From Symbiodinium natans (lineage: Eukaryota > Sar > Dinophyceae > Suessiales > Symbiodiniaceae), in NCBI GenBank assembly GCA_905221605.1, contig CAJNDS010000077.1, positions 30,001 to 83,556 of the forward strand: a DNA stretch of 53,556 nucleotides, read 5' to 3'. Every line of letters begins with the position of its first letter. Positions within the stretch are counted from its first letter, which is position 1. This document shows, in pieces, positions 30,762-39,362 of this stretch. Under the pieces are notes generated by a model that made no database searches, was not told the DNA's origin, and saw only the letters and a list, made by a program, of their open reading frames with translations. The translations under genes and the position numbers were made by a program.

Positions 30762-30870
30762 AGGTTTAGGGTTTAGGGTTTAGGGTTTAGGGTTTAGGGT
30801 TTAGGGTTTAGGGTTTAGGGTTTAGGGTTTAGGGTTTAGGGTTTAATATTTAGGGTTTAGGGTTTTAGGC
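30762..30870 (+). repeat. TTTAGGG tract, about 14 units
   Basis: Twelve perfect units, then a TTTAATA interruption. Confidence 0.97.
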
Positions 30871-30916
30871 TGAATTAGATGCTAGAGCGAGGGGAATCAG
30901 CCAGTCCCTAAGCCCT

Positions 30917-30985
30917 AAACCGTAAACCCTAAACCCTAAACCCTAAACCCTAAACCCTAAACCCTAAACCCCCAACCCCCAAACC
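30917..30985 (-). repeat. CCCTAAA tract, about 8 units
   Basis: Right end degenerates to CCCCCAAC; upstream half of the bracket for 31016-31110. Confidence 0.95.
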
Positions 30986-31015
30986 TTACCCCCCTCGATT
31001 GTTTTTTTGTGGCAG

Positions 31016-31110
31016 ATTGCTGCAGTCGAAGTCCAGTGGCAGGCTGCCCTGTGGGGCTGCTTGCGTGTTGGGCTGAATAGGGTTGGCCAGTTCTCGAAAA
31101 TTCGGGCGAG
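31016..31110 (+). CDS. 95-bp exon candidate with telomeric donor
   Basis: A T-rich stretch and GTGGCAG (ending 31015) give a strong acceptor. The open frame begins IAAVEVQWQAALWGCLRVGL and continues NRVGQFSKIRAR. The donor is GCGAG|GTTTAGGG, so the intron would begin inside the telomeric repeat at 31111. CCCTAAA lies upstream. The aromatic and hydrophobic content suggests a folded segment rather than a pure coil. Family unknown. One of the best exon candidates in the window. Confidence 0.5.
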
Positions 31111-31165
31111 GTTTAGGGTTCATAGGGTTTAGAGCTTAGTTTAGGGTTGAGGGTTTATGCTTAGG
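31108..31165 (+). repeat. Degenerate TTTAGGG stretch
   Basis: Units include CATAGGG, GAGCTTAG and TTGAGGG; weaker than most tracts. Confidence 0.75.
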
Positions 31166-31890
31166 GTTAAAATTCGGTCCCTATTTATGTGAGGGGCCGC
31201 CTTAACTCTCGTAAGCCCGAGAAGGGGACCATAGGTTCCAGAAGCGACCGGTTTAGGTTTTGGGGTTGGGGGTGTTTAGACTCAGCATCGCTAAAACCAT
31301 GTCGATCCTAACCCTGGCTATCTGGACCCCGAACCCCAGGCCTCTGGTTGTTATGTTTATCGTTGTTCTTCTTACTGTTGTTACTGTTGTTATGATATTA
31401 GTATTGCGATGTTTCTGATCTTATTTACAGTAAACCCTAAACTCTGTAATGCCTAGACCTGGAAAGCAAGTTGAACCTAGTTGTGGTTAAAGGTCTGCTT
31501 TCGGGCCATTTCGGGTGCTTTACACGAGCCCCTTTTTTAGGGTTCAGGGCCTTGGCTGCTACACGAAAATTTTTTGGCATTAAAGGATTGGGTTTAGGGT
31601 GCTCGCTCGGACATATCCGGAGCTTGGGGTGGGAGAAGGCTGCTAGATCAAACTAAGAGCGTCCCATCTCCGGACTTAGAGTAGGTTTCGTTGCATGCGC
31701 CCCTCCCCGCCCCCCAAAACAAGACACGAAAGCAACAAAGACTCAGCACGACTCATGTTGTTTGAGATAGGTTTCCCATCTATCTGATGCATGGTATCCT
31801 TGCAAATATAGCGCACTTGAAAAGAAGGGCGGAAGGATCATTTGATGTCGCATGTACGACAACGATGCCTTCTACGCACACACACACACA
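31166..31890. other. Unique sequence, no confident gene
   Basis: A 61-codon frame at 31471-31656 partly reads through telomere-like GGGTTTAGGG. A TTGTT/GTTACT-rich patch lies at 31348-31400. Confidence 0.4.
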
Positions 31891-31893
31891 AAC

Positions 31894-31967
31894 ACCAACC
31901 AACCAACCAACCAACCAACCAACCAACCAACCAACCAACCAACCAACCAACCAACCAACCAACCAAC
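31894..31967 (+). repeat. CCAA tetranucleotide array, about 18 units
   Basis: Preceded by a short CA run (31877-31890). Confidence 0.98.
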
Positions 31968-32043
31968 GACCAGTGGACAGGTGATGCAAGCGCCCAAAAA
32001 TCGCAGTGGGCGCAGCAAGTTCTCACACATTGACCTATACCCG

Positions 32044-32107
32044 AAACCCTAACCCCTAAACTCTCAACCCTAAACCCCTAAACCCCAAAACCCTAAACCC
32101 TAAACCC
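32044..32107 (-). repeat. CCCTAAA tract, degenerate
   Basis: About 9 units with CCCCTAAA and CTCTCAA variants. Confidence 0.9.
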
Positions 32108-32160
32108 AGCTTCAAAAAAAGTAAAAGCAGCTAAAGGGTGGGGATCCGTCTGCCCTTCAG

Positions 32161-32221
32161 ATCGGCGCTATGGAGAGCAACGAAGTCATCAGCTCCGCTT
32201 TTTACCGGTTGCCATTCAAGG
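32161..32221 (+). CDS. 61-bp exon candidate
   Basis: Acceptor TCTGCCCTTCAG ends at 32160. Codons read IGAMESNEVISSAFYRLPFK then G, and the donor GT is at 32222 (AAGG|GTCC). CCCTAAA is upstream and TTTAGGG begins at 32231. The peptide looks like an ordinary folded-domain segment; family not recognised. Confidence 0.45.
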
Positions 32222-32230
32222 GTCCTTGTT

Positions 32231-32308
32231 GGGTTTAGGGTTTAGGGTTTAGGGTTTAGGGTTTAGGGTTTAGGGTTTAGGGTTTAGGGTTTAGGGTTTA
32301 GGGTTTAG
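32231..32308 (+). repeat. TTTAGGG tract, 11 units
   Basis: Perfect heptamers. Confidence 0.97.
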
Positions 32309-32620
32309 GCTATAAGTTTAACAGTTTTTGTCATGTTAAATTCCCAGTAAGGAATAAAGATGACAATTTTAATTACCAACAAGGAAGCAGTTCTTTGGCA
32401 TGCTTTTGCTACGACCATGAGTAGAACTCGGGACTAACAACCACGCATTCTCCTGTCCATGTCGTTCACAATGACAACCAACCATCACGGTTTCACTTCC
32501 CGCAAACGCGTAAAATCTTCTCGTCTGACCTGTTAAAAGGTGCTGCAAACCCTGAACCCCAAACCCTTTCTTTTCTGAGATGACCAACAACATGGAGCTG
32601 ACCACGAACATTTCCCGGTT
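32309..32620. other. Unique sequence, nothing recognised
   Basis: An 80-codon minus-strand frame (32369-32611) has no clear motif. Confidence 0.35.
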
Positions 32621-32623
32621 TAC

Positions 32624-32683
32624 AATTTAGGGTTTAGGGTTTAGGGTATAGGATTTAGGGTTTAGGGTTTAGGGTTTAGGGTA
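32624..32683 (+). repeat. TTTAGGG tract, about 8 units
   Basis: One TATAGGA interruption. Confidence 0.93.
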
Positions 32684-32765
32684 ATGAATGCCCTGTTGCT
32701 TGCTCGTGGTATGTCAACACTACCATTTTGCAAGAACAAAATGGAAGCCCTGAGCACGACTCTCA

Positions 32766-32841
32766 ACACCCTAACCCTAAACCCTAACCCCTAAACCCTA
32801 AACCCTAAACCCTAAACCCTAAACCCTAAACCCTAAACCCC
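32766..32841 (-). repeat. CCCTAAA tract, about 10 units
   Basis: Directly upstream of the exon candidate at 32861. Confidence 0.97.
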
Positions 32842-32860
32842 TTTTCGCTTATCCTGTGAG

Positions 32861-32918
32861 GCGAGCCAGGATGGATTGCACAGCTGGGAACGGCGGCGCG
32901 TGGCCATTGAGGCCTGTG
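32861..32918 (+). CDS. 58-bp exon candidate, charged
   Basis: Acceptor TTATCCTGTGAG ends at 32860. Codons read ASQDGLHSWERRRVAIEAC then G, and the donor GTATGG starts at 32919. The exon is bracketed tightly, with CCCTAAA ending 19 bp upstream and TTTAGGG starting 5 bp downstream. Helix-forming Arg/Glu content fits a coiled coil. Confidence 0.4.
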
Positions 32919-32922
32919 GTAT

Positions 32923-33003
32923 GGGTTTAGGGTTTAGGGTTTAGGGTTTAGGGTTTAGGGTTTAGGGTTTAGGGTTCAGGGTTCAGGGTTCAGGGTTTAG
33001 GGC
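32923..33003 (+). repeat. TTTAGGG tract, about 11 units
   Basis: Ends with three TTCAGGG units. Confidence 0.97.
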
Positions 33004-33276
33004 GGGGGGGCCGAAGGAATGGAACCCCGACTCACTCAAGTTGCTCGCATCACACATCATACTGATGCCCTATATTCGGCTTAGGGGTTGGGGTATAGGG
33101 TGTAGTCGTATCAGGCCACAAGGCCTTCTCAAGGTTGGCTCAGGGCTTTTAGACCACAAGAGGCAAACGAAAAGCACCCGGGAGCCTCGAAGAAACTCCC
33201 AAAAACAGCCCCGTGTAATCACTCAAAACGAAGTTGCTCCCAGGGATACTGGTAATTCGAGTCACCCCACGTCCAA
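33004..33276. other. Unique islet, nothing recognised
   Basis: An 84-codon frame spans it without known motif. Confidence 0.3.
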
Positions 33277-33327
33277 ACCCCAAACCCTAAACTAAACCCG
33301 AAAACCCTGAACCCACCACCCTGCGAG

Positions 33328-33354
33328 GCCGAAGGTCTCAGGGAGGCGCAGCAG
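33328..33354 (+). CDS. Possible 27-bp micro-exon
   Basis: CCTGCGAG precedes codons AEGLREAQQ, and GTGCCT follows at 33355. CCCTAAA-like repeats lie upstream and TTTAGGG at 33376. Very short, so weak on its own. Confidence 0.2.
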
Positions 33355-33375
33355 GTGCCTTCTTGCTGAGTCGTT

Positions 33376-33445
33376 TAGGGTTTAGGGTTCAGCTTCTTTC
33401 GGGTTCAGGGTCTAGGGTTAAGGGTTTAGGGTTTAGGGTTTAGGG
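33376..33445 (+). repeat. TTTAGGG tract, about 8 units, interrupted
   Basis: Interrupted by TTCAGCTTCTTTCGGG. Confidence 0.9.
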
Positions 33446-33447
33446 AG

Positions 33448-33524
33448 CTCAAGGCCATCTTGAGGCAAAGGGCAAGTAGCCTCAGACTACGGCGGACATG
33501 CTGGCAGCATTTAGCTGGAAAGAG
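33448..33524 (+). CDS. Exon candidate, basic helix
   Basis: An open frame from GAG at 33445 reads ELKAILRQRASSLRLRRTCW then QHLAGKR. A donor AG|GTGTCA lies at 33525. The bracket is reversed: TTTAGGG upstream, CCCTAAA downstream at 33600. The acceptor would be AGGGAG ending 33447, weak. Confidence 0.25.
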
Positions 33525-33599
33525 GTGTCACTCGAGCTTATGAGCCGGTGGCGGTGCCGCAAACACTGCAGGAGCAAGGTCATCAAACAGCCAACCAGT

Positions 33600-33722
33600 A
33601 CCCTAAACCCTAAACCCTAAACCCTAAACCCTAAACCCCAAACCCTAAACCCTAAACCCTAAACCCTAAACCCTAAACCCTAAACCCTAAACCCTAAACC
33701 CTAAACCCTAAACCCTAAACCC
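33600..33722 (-). repeat. CCCTAAA tract, 17 units
   Basis: One CCCCAAA unit; ends at a family B element. Confidence 0.97.
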
Positions 33723-33727
33723 GAGCT

Positions 33728-33806
33728 AGCAGTACCTTAACTGGGGTTACAAAGTGATTGTAACCAGAGTTGCCCGAATTATAGCACTACTGACTAAGTC
33801 CACTAT
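33728..33806. mobile_element. MITE-like family B copy
   Basis: Shares AACTGGGGTTACAAAGTGAT, then TGTAACCAGAGTTGCCC, then ACTGACTAAGTCC with 10753-10858. Confidence 0.6.
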
Positions 33807-33817
33807 GCAACTTCGAT

Positions 33818-33866
33818 AAACCCTAAACCCTAAACCCTAAACCCTAAACCCTAAACCCTAAACCCT
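33818..33866 (-). repeat. CCCTAAA tract, 7 units, merging into an acceptor
   Basis: Final unit reads CCCTCCAG with AG at 33869-33870, the proposed splice acceptor of the next exon. Confidence 0.96.
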
Positions 33867-33870
33867 CCAG

Positions 33871-33946
33871 GTGAAGGCCAAGATTCAGGAGCTTTGGCGC
33901 GCACTGGAGGCTGGGAGACCGAAGTGCGCGGCTAGCGGGGCAGAGG
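33871..33946 (+). CDS. 76-bp exon candidate, coiled-coil, telomeric splice sites
   Basis: Immediately after CCCTCCAG the codons read VKAKIQELWRALEAGRPKCA then ASGAE, with I/L/L/L at helical spacing. The donor would be GAGG|GTTTAAGG at 33947, the start of the next TTTAGGG tract. Both splice sites are thus made by telomeric repeats. Confidence 0.45.
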
Positions 33947-33952
33947 GTTTAA

Positions 33953-34010
33953 GGTTTAGGGTTTAGGGTTTAGGGTTTAGGGTTTAGGGTTTAGGGTTTA
34001 GGGTTTAGGG
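33953..34010 (+). repeat. TTTAGGG tract, 8 units
   Basis: Runs to GGGGGGTCCGGG next to the left end of the 2.3-kb element. Confidence 0.97.
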
Positions 34011-34020
34011 GGGTCCGGGT

Positions 34021-35921
34021 TTTTTTTTTGCAAAGGTGTGGCTCGGCCCTGTCCCCTTGCAAAGGTGTGGCTTGGCTTGGCTTGGCTTGGCTGGGCGTGT
34101 CCTCTGACCTGGCTTGGCTTGGCTTGGCTCGGCTTGTCCTCTGGCTTGGCTTGGCTCGGCTTGGCTTTCGTTGGCTTGGCTCCTTGGCTTGGCTTGGCTC
34201 GGGTGGGCTCGGCTCGGCTTGGCTTGGCCTGGCTGGCTTGGCTTGGCTTGGCTCGGCGTGGCTTGGCTCGGCTTGGCCTGGCTTGGGTGCCGACTTCGTT
34301 TTGATTTCCCTGTTCTCCCCAGTCGCAAAGATTCTTTTTACCGCGATGTAGCTGTAGCTGGTAGAAATACGTGGAGTGTATATATGTAGTATGCGCAAGC
34401 ATTGAGTTTGCAAATGGCTGCGCCCCCCCAACCCCCCCCGCTTTTTTAAGCCGTGCAAGCTTGCGTCAAAGCATATGAGTCTTGTTGAAGCCCATGATGC
34501 AAGCATTGAGTTTGCAAATGGGGGGGGGCTGCGCCCCCCCCAACCCCCCCGCTTTTTTTGAGCCGTGCAAGCTTGCGTCAAAGCATATGATTCTTGTTGA
34601 AACCCATGATGCAAGCATTGAGTTTGCAAATGGGGGGGGCTGCGCCCCCCCCAACCCCCCCGCTTTTTTTGAGCCGTGCAAGCTTGCGTCAAAGCATATG
34701 ATTCTTGTTGAAACCCATGATGCAAGCATTGAGTTTGCAAATGGGGGGGCTGCGCGCGCTTTTTTAAGCCGTGCAAGCTTGCGTCAAAGCATATGAGTCT
34801 TGTTGAAACCCATGATGCAAGCATTAAGTTTGCAAATGGCCCCCCCGGTGTTGGAACCCATGATGCAAGCATTGAGTTTGCAAATGGGGGGGGCTGCGCC
34901 CCCCCCAACCCCCCCGCTTTTTTAAGCCGTGCAAGCTTGCATCAAAGCATAAGAGTCTTTTTGAAACCCATGATGCAAGCATTGAGTTTGCAAATGGGGG
35001 GGGCTGCGCCCCCCCCAACCCCCCCGCTTTTTTAAGCCGTGCAAGCTTGCGTCAAAGCATATGATTCTTGTTGAAACCCATGATGCAAGCATTGAGTTTG
35101 CAAATGGCCCCCCCGGTGTTGGAAACCCATGATGCAAGCATTGAGTTTGCAAATGGGGGGGGCTGCGCCCCCCCCAACCCCCCCGCTTTTTTAAGCCGTG
35201 CAAGCTTGCGTCAAAGCATATGAGTCTTGTTGAAACCCATGATGCAAGCATTGAGTTTGCAAATGGGGGGGGCTGCGCCCCCCCCAACCCCCCCGCTTTT
35301 TTTGAGCCGTGCAAGCTTGCGTCAAAGCATATGATTCTTGTTGAAACCCATGATGCAAGCATTGAGTTTGCAAATGGGGGGGGCTGCGCCCCCCCCAACC
35401 CCCCCGCTTTTTTTGAGCCGTGCAAGCTTGCGTCAAAGCATATGAGTCTTGTTGAAACCCATGATGCAAGCATTGAGTTTGCAAATGGGGGGGGCTGCGC
35501 CCCCCCCAACCCCCCCGCTTTTTTAAGCCGTGCAAGCTTGCGTCAAAGCATATGAGTCTTGTTGAAACCCATGATGCAAGCATTAAGTTTGCAAATGGCC
35601 CCCCCGGTGTTGGAACCCATGATGCAAGCATTGAGTTTGCAAATGGGGGGGGCTGCGCCCCCCCCAACCCCCCCGCTTTTTTAAGCCGTGCAAGCTTGCA
35701 TCAAAGCATAAGAGTCTTTTTGAAACCCATGATGCAAGCATTGAGTTTTCAAATGGGGGGGGGCTGCGCCCCCCCCAACCCCCCGCTTCTGAAAGCCGTG
35801 CAAGCTTGTTTCAAAGCATATGAGTTTTTTTGAAACCTAGAGGCAAGCATTGAGTTTGCAAATAAGGGGGAGGGAGTCGGGGTGGTGAGAGTGGGGGGTG
35901 GGGGGGAGTGGGGAGGGGGGT

Positions 35922-35956
<35 letters not shown>
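34021..35956 (+). mobile_element. TIR element copy 1, right end lost in gap
   Basis: Left terminus (T run, GCAAAGGTGTGGCTCGGCCC, TGTCCCCTTGCAAAGGTGTG) is the same as at 37061. It then has a GGCTT array (34070-34275), a unique 120-bp block, a ~110-bp tandem array (34390-35860) and a poly-G run entering the gap. No transposase frame. Confidence 0.8.
34390..35860 (+). repeat. ~110-bp tandem array, about a dozen units
   Basis: Unit: GCCGTGCAAGCTTGCGTCAA, then CATGATGCAAGCATTGAGTT, then the near-palindrome GGGGGGGCTGCGCCCCCCC. Some units are shorter, carrying GGCCCCCCCGGTGTTGG instead. Confidence 0.95.
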
Positions 35957-36056
35957 NNNNNNNNNNNNNNNNNNNNNNNNNNNNNNNNNNNNNNNNNNNN
36001 NNNNNNNNNNNNNNNNNNNNNNNNNNNNNNNNNNNNNNNNNNNNNNNNNNNNNNNN
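35957..36056. other. Assembly gap, 100 N
   Basis: Interrupts the poly-G end of element copy 1; the copy's right terminal repeat is not seen on the other side. Confidence 0.99.
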
Positions 36057-36400
36057 AAGGCTTCGGTACTTCAGGCCTGGAGCGCTTGCGAGCTCAAGAG
36101 CCACCCCCTCCCCCGAATCATTTTTTGGGGTTTACGGTTTAGGGTTTAGGGTTCGATACTTTTGTAGTTTTTGCGGCGGAGGGGGGTACGTATTTCGAGA
36201 ACGTGGTAGTTGTGAGAAAGTGTGGAGGCCCCCCCAGCCTCCCCCAAAGCCTGAACGTGCAACAGAACATGTCGTCACGGCCCAGAGAAATGCCAAAAGT
36301 GTGCTCAAGACTGAAAACCTCTGCAAAACGCCGCGGAAGTGCCTGCCGCCGACGCACGTGCCTACGTGGTGTAAGTGTTCTTGCAACAAACGACAAAAGC
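36057..36400. other. Unique sequence after gap
   Basis: Short TTTAGGG at 36132-36150 and several overlapping frames of 69-85 codons on both strands. No motif recognised. Confidence 0.3.
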
Positions 36401-36401
36401 C

Positions 36402-36510
36402 CTAAACCCTAAGCCCTAAACCCTAAGCCCTAAACCCTAAACCCTAAACCCTAAACCCTAAACCCTAAACCCTAAACCCTAAACCCTGAACCCTAAACCC
36501 TAAACCCTAA
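36402..36510 (-). repeat. CCCTAAA tract, about 15 units
   Basis: Upstream half of the bracket around the methyltransferase-like exon. Confidence 0.97.
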
Positions 36511-36514
36511 ATGA

Positions 36515-36637
36515 GGAAACCGCAGCACACTCTGGAAGATCGACTCCTCTGCGGGGTCCACCCGGGTGGAGGATGGCTCGATGGACCTGGTCTTTGTGGA
36601 TGGCGACCACAGCTACGAAGGAGCTACTTGGCTTAGG
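36515..36637 (+). CDS. Methyltransferase-domain exon (Methyltransf_24-like)
   Basis: The frame runs from a TGA at 36512 to a TAG in the telomeric repeat at 36641. It reads TLWKIDSSAGSTRVEDGS, then MDLVFVDGDHSYEG, then ATW. The (L/M)DLVF(I/V)DGDHSYEG segment is the hallmark strand and loop of class I SAM-dependent methyltransferases of the Methyltransf_24/cephalosporin-hydroxylase-like group; the family usually continues V-x-x-D. Only part of the domain is present, so the other exons must lie elsewhere or the piece is a relic. CCCTAAA and TTTAGGG lie tightly on either side. The 3' end may be at 36637 or at a GA dinucleotide after 36619 if non-canonical dinoflagellate donors apply. Confidence 0.6.
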
Positions 36638-36744
36638 GTTTAGGGTTTAGGGTTTAGGGTTTAGGGTTTAGGGTTTAGGGTTTAGGGTTTAGGGTTTAGG
36701 GTTTAGGGTTTAGGGTTTAGGGTTTAGGGTTTAGGGTTTAGGGT
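36634..36744 (+). repeat. TTTAGGG tract, 15 units
   Basis: Perfect heptamers. Confidence 0.97.
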
Positions 36745-36829
36745 CGAAAGTCCTGGAGCCCTGATGATTTGTTTTAATTTTTACCTTGAGCCCCCCCCCC
36801 AACCCCCCCCAAGGCCTCCCCTGAGACCC

Positions 36830-36870
36830 ACCACCACCACCACCGCCGCCGCCACCACCACCACCACCAC
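36830..36870 (+). repeat. CCA/CCG trinucleotide patch
   Basis: ACCACC and GCCGCC units, about 13 triplets. Confidence 0.9.
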
Positions 36871-36921
36871 TGGGATTGCTATTGGGTCCTTGTCCCTACC
36901 CTAAGCCCTTGCTACGAGCAG

Positions 36922-37002
36922 CATGATGGAGACCGAAGAAGGGCCTCAGAAATATCCGGAGCCCGAAGCTGAAGACCTTGAACCACCCTTAGCCCTGAAG
37001 AG
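36922..37002 (+). CDS. 81-bp exon candidate, acidic
   Basis: CTACGAGCAG ends at 36921. Codons read MMETEEGPQKYPEPEAEDLE then PPLALK, and AAGAG|GTCTTC gives a canonical donor at 37003. TTTAGGG follows at 37016. Acidic, Pro-rich and probably disordered. The frame stays open past the donor. Confidence 0.35.
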
Positions 37003-37109
37003 GTCTTCTTGTGTGGGTTTAGGGTTTAGGGTTTAGGGTTTAGGGTTTAGGGGGGTCCGGTTTTTTTTTTTTTTGCAAAGGTGTGGCTCGGCCCTGTCCC
37101 CTTGCAAAG

Positions 37110-37415
37110 GTGTGGCTTGGCTTGGCTTGGCTTGGCTTGGCTGGGCGTGTCCTCTGACCTGGCTTGGCTTGGCTTGGCTTGTCTGGCTTGGCTTGGCTTT
37201 GGTTGGCTTGGCTCGGCTTGGCTTGGCTTGGCTCGGCTGGGCTTGGCTTGGCTTGGCTCGGCTTGTCCTCTGGCTTGGCTTGGCTCGGCTTGGCTTTCGT
37301 TGGCTTGGCTCCTTGGCTTGGCTTGGCTCGGGTGGGCTCGGCTCGGCTTGGCTTGGCCTGGCTGGGTTGGCTTGGCTTGGCTCGGCGTGGCTTGGCTCGG
37401 CTTGGCCTGGCTTGG
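37110..37415 (+). repeat. GGCTT/GGCTC pentamer array
   Basis: TTGGC-type pentamers with TCGGC variants and two TGTCCTCTG spacers; longer than the 34070-34275 version. Confidence 0.96.
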
Positions 37416-37519
37416 GTGCCGACTTCGTTTTGATTTCCCTGTTCTCCCCAGTCGCAAAGATTCTTTTTACCGCGATGTAGCTGTAGCTGGTAGAAATACG
37501 TGGAGTGTATATATGTAGT

Positions 37520-39000
37520 ATGCGCAAGCATTGAGTTTGCAAATGGCTGCGCCCCCCCAACCCCCTCCGCTTTTTAAGCCGTGCAAGCTTGCGTCAAAGC
37601 ATATGAGTCTTGTTGAAACCCATGATGCAAGCATTGAGTTTGCAAATGGGGGGGGCTGCGCCCCCCCCAACCCCCCCGCTTTTTTTGAGCCGTGCAAGCT
37701 TGCGTCAAAGCATATGATTCTTGTTGAAACCCATGATGCAAGCATTGAGTTTGCAAATGGGGGGGCTGCGCCCCCCCCAACCCCCCCGCTTTTTTTGAGC
37801 CGTGCAAGCTTGCGTCAAAGCATATGAGTCTTGTTGAAACCCATGATGCAAGCATTGAGTTTGCGAATGGGGGGGGCTGCGCCCCCCCCCAACCCCCTCG
37901 CTTTTTTAAGCCGTGCAAGCTTGCGTCAAAGCATATGAGTCTTGTTGAAACCCATGATGCAAGCATTAAGTTTGCAAATGGCCCCCCCGGTGTTGGAACC
38001 CATGATGCAAGCATTGAGTTTGCAAATGGGGGGGGCTGCGCCCCCCCCAACCCCCCCGCTTTTTTAAGCCGTGCAAGCTTGCGTCAAAGCATATGATTCT
38101 TGTTGAAACCCATGATGCAAGCATTGAGTTTGCAAATGGGGGGGGCTGCGCCCCCCCCAACCCCCCCGCTTTTTTAAGCCGTGCAAGCTTGCGTCAAAGC
38201 ATATGAGTCTTGTTGAAACCCATGATGCAAGCATTAAGTTTGCAAATGGCCCCCCCGGTGTTGGAACCCATGATGCAAGCATTGAGTTTGCAAATGGGGG
38301 GGGCTGCGCCCCCCCCCAACCCCCCCGCTTTTTTAAGCCGTGCAAGCTTGCATCAAAGCATAAGAGTCTTTTTGAAACCCATGATGCAAGCATTGAGTTT
38401 GCAAATGGGGGGGGCTGCGCCCCCCCCAACCCCCCCGCTTTTTTAAGCCGTGCAAGCTTGCGTCAAAGCATATGATTCTTGTTGAAACCCATGATGCAAG
38501 CATTGAGTTTGCAAATGGGGGGGGCTGCGCCCCCCCCAACCCCCCGCTTTTTTTGAGCCGTGCAAGCTTGCGTCAAAGCATATGATTCTTGTTGAAACCC
38601 ATGATGCAAGCATTGAGTTTGCAAATGGGGGGGGCTGCGCCCCCCCCAACCCCCCCGCTTTTTTAAGCCGTGCAAGCTTGCGTCAAAGCATATGAGTCTT
38701 GTTGAAACCCATGATGCAAGCATTAAGTTTGCAAATGGCCCCCCCGGTGTTGGAACCCATGATGCAAGCATTGAGTTTGCAAATGGGGGGGGCTGCGCCC
38801 CCCCCAACCCCCCCGCTTTTTTAAGCCGTGCAAGCTTGCATCAAAGCATAAGAGTCTTTTTGAAACCCATGATGCAAGCATTGAGTTTTCAAATGGGGGG
38901 GGGCTGCGCCTGCGCCCCCCCCAACCCCCCGCTTCTGAAAGCCGTGCAAGCTTGTTTCAAAGCATATGAGTTTTTTTGAAACCTAGAGGCAAGCATTGAG
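37520..39000 (+). repeat. ~110-bp array of element copy 2, about 12 units
   Basis: Same unit and same long/short alternation as in copy 1. Confidence 0.95.
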
Positions 39001-39019
39001 TTTGCAAAGAAGGGGGAGG

Positions 39020-39262
39020 GAGTCGGGGTGGTGAGAGTGGGGGGTGGCGGGGAGTGGGGAGGGGGGTGGGGGGGGGGGGGGGGTGGGGGGGGGGGGTGGG
39101 GGGGGTGGGCGGGGTGGGGGGGGTTGGGGGGAGTGGGGGGGGGTGGGGGGGGGTGGGGGGGTCGTTGGGGGTGGGGTATGGGGGGGGTGGGGGGGGTGGG
39201 GGGGGGGTGGGGGGGTGGGGTGGGGGGGGGTGGGGGGGGGGGTGGGTGGGACGTGGAGGGGA
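39020..39262 (+). repeat. G-rich array (GGGGGT)n
   Basis: Long G runs broken by T or C, next to the right TIR. Confidence 0.95.
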
Positions 39263-39362
39263 AGGGGGTTACCGAGCCACACCTTCGCAAGAGGACAGGG
39301 CCGAGCCACACCTTTGCAAAAAAAACAACCCTCCGCCGGTTTAGGGTTTAGGGTATAGGGTT

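Larger units (their letters stand above)
37061..39325. mobile_element. 2.27-kb TIR element, complete copy
   Basis: Left TIR 37067-37120 and right TIR 39272-39325 are inverted copies (about 50 of 54 positions by eye), each containing a doubled GCAAAGGTGTGGCTCGG. Inside: GGCTT array, unique block, ~110-bp array (37520-39000), poly-G/GGGGT stretch. No protein is encoded, so it is non-autonomous or a foldback element. It lies inside telomeric repeats. Confidence 0.85.

Noticed and set aside
34028-37518. WLGLA/QAKPS-type frames
   Set aside because: Translation of the GGCTT pentamer array in all frames.
34466-38807. Frames of 60-300 codons reading MQALSLQMGG or FANSMLASWV
   Set aside because: Translation of the ~110-bp array of the TIR element; both strands are open and lengths shift with G-run size.
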